Translations under genes and position numbers: made by a program
Assembly (NCBI GenBank): GCA_039105265.1
Contig: JAPFFF010000052.1
Location: forward strand, 806,001-870,000
DNA: 64,000 nucleotides
Source of the DNA: Tritrichomonas musculus
Lineage: Eukaryota; Parabasalia; Tritrichomonadida; Tritrichomonadidae
Reading direction: 5' to 3'
Shown here: positions 39,432-49,151 of the stretch, piece after piece
Numbering within the stretch: position 1 is the first letter of the stretch
Layout of the letters: every line of letters begins with the position of its first letter
The notes under the pieces: generated by a model
Told to the model about the DNA's origin: nothing
Databases searched by the model: none
The model's input: only the letters and a program-made list of their open reading frames with translations

Positions 39432-40081
39432 ACAAATCAAATAATTAAAAAAATTATTATATATAACAGAGTTCCATATCAGACATTTTTGAAACTACAC
39501 ATAAGCCGATCATAGAGCTGAAAGTTCCTTATTAAAAAGCATCAATTTTCCTCGTTCACTCAAAATTTGAGTGCATTAAAAAAGAATGCTTTCAAAGCAT
39601 CATTGTAATTAAAATCTTTGTTATTTTTTTTAATATTTTTCTTTCTTTTTTTCATTTATCTGAATTAAAGACCATTTGTCCTTTGATTAATGAGCCAATC
39701 AAATCTCTTTTATTGCTTCTTTTGAAGTTCTAGTCAATTGATTATAATCCGAAGTAATTGAGAATATTGCTTATATTTTGATTAATGAATCAATTTTACA
39801 CTTTTCAACCTGTTGCAGTTCTTATTAAAAAATTCGAATTTAAATCAAATTTTTCATGACTAAAAGACCAATGAATTGATTTGTGCATTAACTTGCATTA
39901 GATGATGAAAAAGAGATCAAATACTGTTGCAAATTTTTCTCAACAAATTAATAAATTAATAATTTTATCTAAAATAATCAACACATATAATTAAAGAAGA
40001 TCAAAAAGATTCATAAACAAGAATAAGATTAAATTTAAACAGTTTATTTACATTTTTTTTTTTTTTTTTTTTTTTTTAAAG
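39432..40081. other. AT-rich spacer with T tract
   Basis: No gene was found. A short palindrome (CACTCAAAATTTGAGTG) lies near 39558, and a 23-base T tract ends at 40077 just before the Rab stop codon. Confidence 0.5.
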
Positions 40082-40648
40082 TTATTTCTTTTGGCGTTTT
40101 TGTGTCATTTGGAGATGATAAGCCACTGTTGAAATGTAATTAAAGACATCGTCAATTCCTACATCATCTTTAACCGATATTTCAAAGTAGTGCAAACCGT
40201 TTTCTAATGCAAAATTTTCTGCAACATTTTTCGGAATCCTTTCTTCTTTGTCACATTTGTTTCCAACAAGAACAACTTCAGTATGACCTTCCATGCCTTG
40301 TTCTGCAACTGTATTGATCCAGTAATTTGCAGATTTTTTGAAATCTGCTGATGAAACATCAACGATGATTAATAATACATGCATTCCACGGTAATAAGCT
40401 TTAGTTATAGTACGAAAACGTTCCTTTCCTGCGGTATCCCAAATTTGAAGTTTTACTTTTATACCATCAACACTAACCATCTGGGTTTTGAAATCAACGC
40501 CAATTGTTGATAAGGGGAATTCGATAAATTTTTTCTCGATATAACGAAGAAGTAAACAAGTTTTTCCTACATCGGAATCTCCAACAATAACAACCTTTAC
40601 TAAAGGAGCTTCTTCAACAATCATTTTTAAATTTTTTAAAAATTTCAT
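40082..40648 (-). CDS. Rab-like small GTPase with atypical switch II and no prenyl cysteine
   Basis: The 188-aa product has all Rab/Ras boxes in order: P-loop GDSDVGKT (23-30), STIGVDF of switch I, WDTAGKERFR (70-79), NKCD (130-133) and EISVK (156-160). The IGVDF and KLQIWDTAG blocks and YYRG mark it as a Rab. Lys75 replaces the catalytic Gln of WDTAGQE, which in Rab proteins usually slows GTP hydrolysis. The C-terminus ends QMTQKRQKK and has no cysteine, so it cannot be geranylgeranylated in the usual way. An alternative start is Met9. Rab proteins direct vesicle traffic; this one may be constitutively GTP-bound and not stably membrane-attached. Confidence 0.88.
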   Translation of the reverse strand: MKFLKNLKMIVEEAPLVKVVIVGDSDVGKTCLLLRYIEKKFIEFPLSTIGVDFKTQMVSVDGIKVKLQIWDTAGKERFRTITKAYYRGMHVLLIIVDVSSADFKKSANYWINTVAEQGMEGHTEVVLVGNKCDKEERIPKNVAENFALENGLHYFEISVKDDVGIDDVFNYISTVAYHLQMTQKRQKK

Positions 40649-40749
40649 ATAACATTTCTATATAAAATATAGAATTTTTTTTTTTTATTTTTACTCTAAT
40701 ATTTTAATTTTATTTTATAGCATCTTGTTAAGTCCAAATTTCACTTTTT

Positions 40750-41774
40750 TTGGTGAAAAAATTCCTGTTAAAAGGCCAAGAAAAAAATGGAACATGGACT
40801 TATACACTTGCTGCTAAACAAAACAATTCAAATGCTCAATTCTGTCTTGGAAAAATCTATATGATAGGTGGAGATAACATTGATCAAAATATCAATAAAG
40901 GAATTTATTATTTGACATGTATTATGTATTATTATGGCCAAGATATAAAACAAGACATTATATCACACTTGCTGCTGATGGAAATAATTCAGGTGCTCAA
41001 TTAAATATTGGCTATATTTATTATGAAGGCAAATATATTACACGTGATATTAATAAAGCTATTCATTATTTGTCATTGGCTGCCGAAAATTAAAAAAAAA
41101 AAAAAAAACAAGAACTTCTTTTTGATATTTATTTTACTGATGAATATGTTCCAAGAGATATAAAAAAAGCAATTTACTATTTATCTCTTTCAGTAAAACA
41201 AAAAATCCAGTTGCGCAGTATTATCTTGGCATATTTTATTTTGAAGGCAAATATATTGATCAAGATTCCACTAGCGCTATTTATTATTCAACTCTTGCTT
41301 CTGATCAAAACTGTGTAGATGCACAAGCTGGGCTTGGACTATTCTATAGATATTATAAGCAAGATATTAATAAAGCATTTCATTATTTTACATTGGCATC
41401 AAATCAAAATTGAGCTACTGCACAATCTAATCTTGGTATTATATACTATAAAGGAGTAGGAGGTAAGTATGACATCAAAAAAGCAATCAATTATTTTACA
41501 CTTGCTGCCAACCAGAATGAACCAATTTCACTACTGGCTTCTCAGAGCTACCCTACTCAAAGAAGCAATAAAACAGAAAAACGATTCACTTGCAATGTAT
41601 AATCTTTCACATATTTACATTTATGAAAATCCAACCAAAAGCAACATCGATAAGGCTATTGAATTGCTAATAAAATCTTCACATAATTTTAAACCTTCAA
41701 GAGCTCTCTTAAGTATTTCATTCATATTAAAATATCAAAAAGTTAATATTCAACAATTTGAAAATGAAATATAA
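40750..41774 (+). pseudogene. Decayed Sel1-like repeat gene
   Basis: Sel1-type tetratricopeptide-like units are scattered over three frames: NAQFCLGKIYMIGGDNIDQN with INKGIYYLT, GAQLNIGYIYYEGKYITRDI with NKAIHYLSLAAEN, VAQYYLGIFYFEGKYIDQDS, ATAQSNLGIIYYKG with KKAINYFTLAANQNE, and finally LAMYNLSHIYIYENP. Stops and frame changes separate them (at least four), including an A run near 41092. The first ATG-like codon offers no good leader. Intact relatives are adaptor proteins, and trichomonads carry many. This copy is clearly broken. Confidence 0.8.
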
Positions 41775-41875
41775 GTTTATGAAAATCAAGTTGAATATAA
41801 TATTCCTCAATTGTTATATGAAATTAAATTCTTTATGAGCATAGAAGGTGCCGATTCATATGTGAAAGACATCAT

Positions 41876-42056
41876 TAGTAATAAATCATTTTTATAATAT
41901 TTTTGCATCCTTTCAACTTTTAAATTTTTATTGAAAAAAGGGAATAGGCTTAAAAGAAGAATAGAAATAAATGATATATAATTTATATATACCAAAATAT
42001 AGAAAAAATATTCAAGAAATAGTTTTTTTAACTCATAGAATTTTAAACACAGAATT
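41876..42056 (+). repeat. Dispersed repeat downstream of the Sel1 gene
   Basis: About 180 bases, including TTTTGCATCCTTTCAACTTT and GGGAATAGGCTTAAAAGAAG, recur in reverse orientation at 57098-57275 with modest divergence. It follows a gene-family remnant, so it may be the 3' flank of a Sel1-type gene that was duplicated. Confidence 0.6.
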
Positions 42057-42241
42057 TGATAGTGGTCCCTTAAAATAATTTGGCAGATTTTTTAGAAGAA
42101 TCCTTTTAAATAAAAAAATGGTATACCGCATTAAGTATATATTGAGCTTTACTAAAATTTTTTATCTGTTCTTTGTCGAATAAAAACTTCTCAAAAGAAA
42201 AACAATTATTTGCATTTTTTTAAGTTAAACAAAAACTATTA

Positions 42242-43575
42242 CAGGTATCGCTAAGCAAACTCGGGTGATTTGCTAAGCAAACTCAGGCAGTATTCAAATA
42301 TTCAATTTTTTTTGAATGAAAAAAAAACTCGTTACAGCGGCTCTGCTAAGCAAACTCAGGCAATTGTAAAATCATTTTGAATTAATTTTTTTTCAGCGCT
42401 AAGCAAACTCAGGTATTTAAATAACTTTTTCAATTAATTTTGATCGTTTCTATTATTTTTTATATTTATGGGAAAAATGATTTAATTAAGCTATATTCTA
42501 AAAAATATTTAAAATATGATTTGAAAAATTTAAGATATTTTTATTTTTTTTCAGTTCACCATTTGCTAATCAAACTCAGGGAAATGACGTTAAAAAAATA
42601 AACGGTCAAGTGAGTGATAAGCAAACTCAGGCAATTGCTAAACAAACTCAGGTAATTGCTAAGCAAACTCAGGCAAAAAATAATCAAAAAAATGAATATA
42701 TCTTTTCCATCTGAAATTAATTCTCGATTTTTTTTGTATATTTATAATTTTTTTAACATAATATGGATCAAAATAAAATATTGGATCAATTTATTTAATA
42801 GCGATATAACTTTTCTGGAAAAAATCGTCCTTTTAATTAATCACTAAATAGAACAATTCAATATGACCATGTGATGATGGTAATCAAAATATTTATTTTT
42901 TTTCTCAAGCCATGAAATTTGAGATATTTTTTTGAGTTATAAAAAATCTTCAAATTTAAATTATATATTTTACAATGGTTTTGGAAATTGTGCATCTCAA
43001 AGGTGAACGAATTCTGTGATTATTTTATTAAAAATTATTATTTATTAGAGATTCGCCTATTAAAACCGTAAAAAAAGACCTGTCGAACGTTAAAATATTT
43101 CAAAAAAACGTATCGATTGAAAAAAAAAATTCACTTAACATTTTTCTGTAAAAAATGGGATTTGTTAATTTTAAACTCAATTTTTTTAATTATTTAATTT
43201 TTTTTCGACTTATAAAACTAATATTTAATTAATATATACTTAATAATTGGTAAATAATAAAAAACATTTCAAAAAAATATTTGTAATTTTGAGATATTTT
43301 TAGTTAAATTTGATTTCAACAGTTGCTAAGCAAACTCAGGCAAGTACGTTTAATTTAAACATTTTATTCTAAACGTCTTTTTTGTGATAAGCAAACTCAG
43401 ACAATTGCTAAGCAAACTCAGACAATTGCTAAACAAACTCAGGCATCATTCAAAAAGTTGATATCGTTCTCTTTGCTAAACAAATTCAGGCACCGTGCTA
43501 AACAAATTCAGGCAATTGCTAAACAAATTCAGGCAATTGCTAAGCAAACTCAGGTGACTAAAAAACAAACTGAGG
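42242..43575. repeat. Left subterminal array of GCTAAGCAAACTCAGGC
   Basis: About 17 copies with small variations (GCTAAACAAACTCAGGC, GATAAGCAAACTCAGAC, GCTAAACAAATTCAGGC) occur in two clusters, 42250-42680 and 43321-43575, many joined by AATT. All read in the same direction from the left end inward. They stop about 100 bp before the 3' end of the gene. They are presumably binding sites for the element's own protein. Confidence 0.9.
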
Positions 43576-43674
43576 CACTTTCTTATATATTATACTAATA
43601 ATTATATGCTTTAATAAAAATTTTATATATTTTAATTATTTGTGTTTATTTATTATATTTTTTGTTAATTATTA

Positions 43675-46600
43675 TTAATTGTTGACTCTGTTTACTGTCA
43701 CGTTATCTAATTTACTTGCATCAATTTTTTGATCGATAGCAATATGTTCTGTTATTATTGGTTTTCCTTCAATGCATTCATTCATCCGCGAATACCATTC
43801 TCTATATAAACTGTGACATGTTTCAAGTTTAAATTTATCTTGAGTTATTTTTTTCCAGTTTTTTTCAATCTCTCTTCTTTGAGCAAGTTCTCCTTTATTT
43901 CCTGCAGTTTGTATATTCTTCAGTTTTACAAACCCAAAATACCCTTCTACAACGCCATTTAAAGCCGGACTATAAGGCACAATTGGAATCAGTGAAATTG
44001 ATATGTGATTTAAAACATTTTCGACACACTTTGAACGATGCATTGGACAATTATCCTCGATTAAAATAACATCTGTTTGATTATTGCAAATGTATTTGCG
44101 AATGAATTCATTTACGTCACTCAAGAATTGTGCATATTCATTTCCATCAACAGATTTATTGATCATTTTATAAAGCACACCAAATCCTGGGAATACAACA
44201 GATATTATGGTCATTTTTATTTTACTTAAAGGGCAGTTAATAACAGGTGTTATTCCCGCATATGCTCGTCCAAAAGTCCTACCTTCATTTACGGTTATTC
44301 CTGCCTCATCTACAAATCCCAATAAAATGTTGTTATTAGTCTTTAATATTCTTTTCATGAATTTACACCATGCCACTCTAAATAAACGTAAACCAACAGA
44401 ATTTCGATTAGGTGGGGCGAAAGATGCTTTTTTAACGGTTAACTTCATCATTTTCAAGCACGTGTAAACTGTTCTCAAACTGATTGGATTATCATGGTTC
44501 GGTCCGTACTTGGAATTTAAATATTCTGTATAATTTGCTGCACTCATTGTTGGGAAATCAAGGACCAAAGAAAGTAAGCAATCAAGTGTTTCATCTGTTA
44601 CTACAGAAATGTTTGGACGCTTCCCTCCCCAATCGCCATAAACATTGCTTTCCGCTAAAATTTCATATCGCTGTTGTTCATCACATGATTCAAACCAACG
44701 TATTTTTTCATCTAAAGTAGATTTTCCATAAATAAACGTTGTTTTTTTTTGACGCTTTTCATGTATTTTTTTTTCTTCTTTCGTTTTTCTTTTATGCCTT
44801 TCTTTTTTGATACGTTGATTCTCTCTTTCTATGATGTCTTCATATTCCTTCACAATTTTTGATTTGGTTAGTGGATCAGAGTTTCTACTAATATAATCAT
44901 CGATGAATTTACTTCTTGAAGGAAATAAATAACCCATTTGAGTATACTCATTCAAAAATTCAGAAATAATAAGTGATCGTAATTCAATTTTACCACGTGG
45001 TATTTGATCTGGATGATTTGAAAATAAATCAACCAATTTTTCTCTAATATCTTTGGCATCTGTAAATTTAGCTCTGTTTTTCCAATCGTACTCACCTAAA
45101 ACAAATTCATTATCATCTCCGGTTAAGTCAGGCTCATCATCAAATAAATTTATTTGGTTTAAATCAGACTGGTCATCACTTGGAAGATAATCATGATATC
45201 CAAGACGGTAATCATTTCCTGATCTCAAATTTTTCTTATATTCTACATTTTCTTCTTCTTCTTCCTGCTCTTCCTCCTCCTCCTCCTCTTCTTCATTATA
45301 TTGTCTTGTATTCAATTCTTTTTCTATATCATCTTCGATATTAATTTGGTCCTCTTCTTCCTCTGTATTTAACAAATCTTCCGTAGATAATGAAAAAAAA
45401 TCATCTCCACTTCTGCTAAAAATGTTTTCTTTTAAAACCTTTCCTAGATTATCATCTATTGCTTTATTAGATAATACATCACGTGTCATTATATTAGAGA
45501 ATTTATTTCTGTACCAATTTAAGATAGGCATTAAACGTTCTTTTACTTTTTGATAGCTAAAATCACCTTCATCAATTATCTTTCTTAATATCTTATAGAC
45601 TAATTTTCCTTTTTCTTTTATTTCTTCTGCAAGTATTTGTGGTATGTTCAATTTAATTTTGTATGTTTCGGAGTTAGTCTTTCCCAAATCATTAAACTCC
45701 AAATTCTTTAATACAGAACCAGCGTACAAAAATAATTTCCTATAAATCATAAATTTTCCTTTCTCATCATTTGTTTTCGAACATGATGGAATGCCATTAT
45801 TATGTATAAAAAGAACTCCATTCAAATTTGTTGCATTTAAATTTTCAACTATGACTTTTTCTTTTTGCAATCCTGAATGATTGGATACATTGAGATTTTT
45901 ACCTAATATTTCATCAATTAATGATTCTGATAAATTAAATTTTTGAGAAGCATAACGAACAAGAGATATGTATCGAGGTGATACAGGAGTAGATTCTACT
46001 TGATTTAATTGTAAAACATCATTATCTGATGGATTAGCTTCAATAAATGGACGAGGAAAAGAATTAGATTGATTTTTACTATTATTTTTATTAGTATTAG
46101 TATTATCATCATTAGTATTATCATCATTAGTATTATCATCATTAGTATTAATATTATCATCAATATCCGAACTTGATTCAGTGGAGTAGCTAGAAATATT
46201 GGAAGATACAGTTGAAAATAGAAAAAAAGAATTTGAATCATCATCAGAATTATTCTGTGAACTGTTTTGTGAATTAAATCCTGAATTATACTGTGAATTA
46301 TCCTGTGAATTAAATCCTGAATTATCCTGTGAATTATTCTGTGAATTGTCATTCGAATTGCTCATTTGGATATTTGGATCATTGCTTATATCTTTGAAGA
46401 ATCTTGATAAATTAGACACAATTTCTTTATTCTTATAGACTCTGTTATCAATTATTTCAAAAGCGCCTGGGTCGAATTGATCATTGAAATCTTCATATAG
46501 AAATAAAACACTATTTCTATTGAGGCCATTATTTATATCATAAACGAGGTTGGGAGTTTTTGAAGTAGAATTTTTAGTAAAAAAAACAGGATACACATCA

Positions 46601-47367
46601 TTATCATTAAAATAAAAATGCTTATTTGCAAGCTTAATTAAAGTTGAATAATGTCCAGATTTGTATGTTCCTGTATAAAGAACAGATGATAAAAAGCGAT
46701 AATTATGATTTGCAATGGTAATATATGTATTAACTGCAACATAATTTGTCTTGAATCCACCTCCATTCTCTTCGCGATCCATATAAAGAAGTAAATATTT
46801 CGGTAGTTTTCGAATATTATAACAAGTCGATAATTTCAAATCGAGATTCTTTTGGAGTGTATCAGCTGTTGAAGGTATTTGTAAATAAAATGAATAACCA
46901 TATACTGTTCTCTCTGCAGAATCAATATCAATATAAAAAAAATCTTGAATAGTTTGAGATAACGATTTTAAAAAAAACCTTACAAAATAACGGATATCTT
47001 TCATTTTTCGAGGCATTCTCCTATTGTTCCAACCTTTCCAGCTTGCTATAAAATTATAAATTTGTATAAACTTTTTGACCTTTTTATCTTTCATTGATTT
47101 GATAATATCATGAATTAATATTTCATTTTTGTCTTTTAAATCTTCTTGTGAAAAATAACCAAACATGTCTTCGCAATGTAAAAACATTTGGAGAAAAGAA
47201 ATACAGTAACAATAAATATTCCTTGGTGGCGAATCACCATCTGAATTAAGAATTCCATGAAACAGGTGAAGGCCAATATTATTGCCAATATTCGCAACTT
47301 CTTTAAGACGATTGAGCGAAACATTTGCAGAAGAAGACGCTGGGTAAAGATTCAAATTTGCTTTCAT
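43675..47367 (-). CDS. Ubiquitin-specific protease fused to DD35E Tc1/IS630 transposase, 1230 aa
   Basis: Residues 1-260 read as a USP/UCH-type deubiquitinase. The Cys box RNIYCYCISFLQMFLH aligns with the family's NxGNTCYMNSLLQ, placing the nucleophile at Cys53. LPKYLLLYMDR (188-198) matches the LP..L.L.L.R strand. The His box YKSGHYSTLIKL has His239, and FNDNDVYPV supplies Asn254 as third residue. Residues ~340-430 are a Ser/Asn/Asp-rich linker, and ~690-720 a long Glu tract. A helix-turn-helix region (about 950-1000, TMSAANYTEYL, ISLRTVYTCLK) precedes the catalytic core: FVDEAG (Asp1020), LIEDNCPMH (Asp1105) and YSPALNGVVEGYF (Glu1141), giving DD35E. The C-terminal part should cut and join DNA at TA. 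The N-terminal part should remove ubiquitin, perhaps from the transposase itself. I know of no described element with this fusion. Confidence 0.9.
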   Translation of the reverse strand: MKANLNLYPASSSANVSLNRLKEVANIGNNIGLHLFHGILNSDGDSPPRNIYCYCISFLQMFLHCEDMFGYFSQEDLKDKNEILIHDIIKSMKDKKVKKFIQIYNFIASWKGWNNRRMPRKMKDIRYFVRFFLKSLSQTIQDFFYIDIDSAERTVYGYSFYLQIPSTADTLQKNLDLKLSTCYNIRKLPKYLLLYMDREENGGGFKTNYVAVNTYITIANHNYRFLSSVLYTGTYKSGHYSTLIKLANKHFYFNDNDVYPVFFTKNSTSKTPNLVYDINNGLNRNSVLFLYEDFNDQFDPGAFEIIDNRVYKNKEIVSNLSRFFKDISNDPNIQMSNSNDNSQNNSQDNSGFNSQDNSQYNSGFNSQNSSQNNSDDDSNSFFLFSTVSSNISSYSTESSSDIDDNINTNDDNTNDDNTNDDNTNTNKNNSKNQSNSFPRPFIEANPSDNDVLQLNQVESTPVSPRYISLVRYASQKFNLSESLIDEILGKNLNVSNHSGLQKEKVIVENLNATNLNGVLFIHNNGIPSCSKTNDEKGKFMIYRKLFLYAGSVLKNLEFNDLGKTNSETYKIKLNIPQILAEEIKEKGKLVYKILRKIIDEGDFSYQKVKERLMPILNWYRNKFSNIMTRDVLSNKAIDDNLGKVLKENIFSRSGDDFFSLSTEDLLNTEEEEDQINIEDDIEKELNTRQYNEEEEEEEEEQEEEEENVEYKKNLRSGNDYRLGYHDYLPSDDQSDLNQINLFDDEPDLTGDDNEFVLGEYDWKNRAKFTDAKDIREKLVDLFSNHPDQIPRGKIELRSLIISEFLNEYTQMGYLFPSRSKFIDDYISRNSDPLTKSKIVKEYEDIIERENQRIKKERHKRKTKEEKKIHEKRQKKTTFIYGKSTLDEKIRWFESCDEQQRYEILAESNVYGDWGGKRPNISVVTDETLDCLLSLVLDFPTMSAANYTEYLNSKYGPNHDNPISLRTVYTCLKMMKLTVKKASFAPPNRNSVGLRLFRVAWCKFMKRILKTNNNILLGFVDEAGITVNEGRTFGRAYAGITPVINCPLSKIKMTIISVVFPGFGVLYKMINKSVDGNEYAQFLSDVNEFIRKYICNNQTDVILIEDNCPMHRSKCVENVLNHISISLIPIVPYSPALNGVVEGYFGFVKLKNIQTAGNKGELAQRREIEKNWKKITQDKFKLETCHSLYREWYSRMNECIEGKPIITEHIAIDQKIDASKLDNVTVNRVNN

Positions 47368-47433
47368 TTTGTTGATTTTTTAAAAATAAAATTTTGAATT
47401 AAAATTGAATACTTTTATTAATAAACGGTTTTT

Positions 47434-47853
47434 TGCTAAGCAAAATCAGGAATTCTCTAGTAAAGTTCTTCATTTAATTGAAACCTCTATTAAATTATTT
47501 AATAATAAAATAATCTATAATAATTAAAGACTTAAAACCAAAATAAAACAATCCAAAATCTAATAGATTTTATGAAATAAAATATTGCTAATAATCTGAT
47601 AATAATCTTAATTCTTTTATTATAATATAATTTATTAATTAATTATTTGATTTAATGATGTTTATTCTTATAAAACAAATTCATTTTGCAATATCTGAAT
47701 CAAGATATTTTATATTTATTTTTCTCTGAGTTTGCTTAGCAGAACCGCTGGGATTTTTAAAAAACATGTTTTTTTCATTCAAAAAAAATTGAAAAGATTG
47801 AATACTGCCTGAGTTTGCTTAGCAAATCACCCGAGTTTGCTTAGCGATACCTG
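47434..47853. repeat. Right subterminal repeats of the transposon
   Basis: One copy near 47434 reads in the plus direction (TTGCTAAGCAAAATCAGG) and three copies at 47728-47850 read in the minus direction, so that the terminal ones mirror the left end. Far fewer copies occur here than on the left, an asymmetry typical of elements whose two ends differ in binding strength. Confidence 0.85.
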
Positions 47854-47905
47854 TAATATAAAATATTATTTTTTTTTATTATTATTATTCATTAGTAATG
47901 AATCA

Positions 47906-48558
47906 TTATATATCTGAGATCTCAATTCCTTTAGGAGCAGATATGTTCGCATTTTTTAAGAATCCAAAAGAAAGTTTACTAATGTTTTTTAATTTAGTAT
48001 TGTTGTTAAAATCAACTATTTTTAATTCATCGCAATTATAAAATGCAAATGCGCCAATGAAAGAAACATTTGGTGGAATAATAAAACTTTCAATTGCTGT
48101 TCTTTCAAATACATTTTTACCGATTTTTATTAATTCCGATTTGTGAGATTTATTTACATTTTTAAGATGTTTGCAATACTGAAATAAATCTGGAGCAATT
48201 TCTTTAACATGTTGTGGATTATTAATGCTTTTTAATGAACTGGAACAAAAAGCATAAGATCCAATAAATTGCAGATTCGAATCTTCTGGAATTTCAAAAG
48301 TATGAAGATTTTGGCATGAATGAAATGCGCAATATTCAATATTAGTAACAGAAGAAGGTATGTACACTGCTTTAACAGATGATTTATAAAATGAACTCTC
48401 TCCAATTGAAAGAAGTTTTGTATTTAATAAATTCATCGTTTTTAGTTTTTTGCATTCTGAAAAGGCTGATGATGATATCTCTTTTGTGTTTTCTGGATCA
48501 ATAATAATACCTTTTTTAGAAATGATGGATTGATTTCCATTTTCGACATTTGTCAGTT
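47906..48558 (-). pseudogene. 5'-truncated BspA-like leucine-rich repeat gene
   Basis: From an ATG at 48436 the frame gives 176 aa, but the same frame is open up to about 48558 and already contains repeat units (IIIDPENTKEISSSAFSECK). Six or seven LRR_5/BspA units follow, such as SIGESSFYKSSVKAVYIPSS, IEYCAFHSCQNLHTFEIP and SFIGAFAFYNCDELKIVD, ending with a short tail (GIEISDI). No signal peptide or usual N-terminal region is present, so the copy appears to lack its 5' part. It lies immediately beside the TA site of the transposon, which did not interrupt it. Confidence 0.7.
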
Positions 48559-48816
48559 TTAATGAACTTCACCAATATTGGCACAACATCTTTAGAGTAA
48601 TTGGTATAAAGCTTGTAGATCTCATAAATAATTATATCTAGACTGAGAACCAAAAGACTTGAAAGTGTCTCATTAATTTTCTTTCTAATACTACCCTTCT
48701 GTCCAGTATTCTTTAAGCATCCAAGCTGTCAGAATGAATAAAGGTTTCTTCATTTATCTGTTCATATTCTTTCTGTTAGCTTCATTAAACTTTATAAAAA
48801 AAAAAAAAAAAAAAAT

Positions 48817-48822
48817 AAAAAA
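48817..48822 (-). terminator. RNA polymerase III terminator of the tRNA gene
   Basis: On the minus strand a run of six T follows the tRNA 3' end directly, then more long T runs after one interruption. This is the standard polymerase III stop. Confidence 0.75.
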
Positions 48823-48895
48823 GGGCCCCGGCGGGACTCGAACCCGCAATCTCATGCTTAGGAGGCACACGCTATATCCATTAGGCCACTAGGCC
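48823..48895 (-). tRNA. tRNA-Arg (anticodon CCU)
   Basis: The 73-nt minus-strand sequence begins GGCCTAGTGGCCTAATGGA, with a good A box, and contains the B box GGTTCGAGTCC inside a perfect 5-bp T stem (GCGGG/CCCGC). The anticodon loop CTCCTAA carries CCT on a 5-bp stem with two G-U pairs. The acceptor stem pairs except for one A-G opposition. In the D stem only two of four pairs are canonical in my fold, which is weak. No intron and no encoded CCA. It reads arginine codon AGG. Confidence 0.85.
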
Positions 48896-49151
48896 GCACG
48901 TCATTTCAAATATTTACTTTTTAATGTTATTTTAAATAAAAATTGAAAATATACATTTCTACACATTTTGAAAAAAATGCTTTGATTTTTGATCTTTTAT
49001 ATATATTATTTTTAAAGCCATACCGTAACAACAATTATAATGGTAATTTGTTATGAATGATACGAGTTATTTTAAATGGAAAGCCATTAATTGACCAAGA
49101 GCGTTGGTAATAAAAAGTATTTAAGATAATTAAATAACTAGGAAATAAAAT

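Larger units (their letters stand above)
42242..47853. mobile_element. 5.6-kb Tc1/mariner/IS630-type transposon encoding a deubiquitinase-transposase
   Basis: The ends are inverted repeats beginning CAGGTATCGCTAAGCAAACT and matching over about 55 bases, with further similarity to ~110 bases (GAATGAAAAAAA and CAGCGG blocks). TA flanks both ends (42240-42241 and 47854-47855). Placing the border three bases further out at TTACAGG is also possible, since TA occurs there too. It contains one large gene on the minus strand and about 21 copies of GCTAAGCAAACTCAGGC in its non-coding parts. A single open 1230-aa frame and well-matched ends suggest a recent, possibly active autonomous element. Confidence 0.9.

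Noticed and set aside
42242-43575. The regular 17-base repeats as a CRISPR array
   Set aside because: Spacing is irregular, many copies are in direct contact through AATT, the motif is part of the transposon ends, and the genome is eukaryotic.
45240-45300. Glu-tract coding repeat as a separate microsatellite feature
   Set aside because: It is in frame inside the transposase fusion protein and explained as a low-complexity linker.
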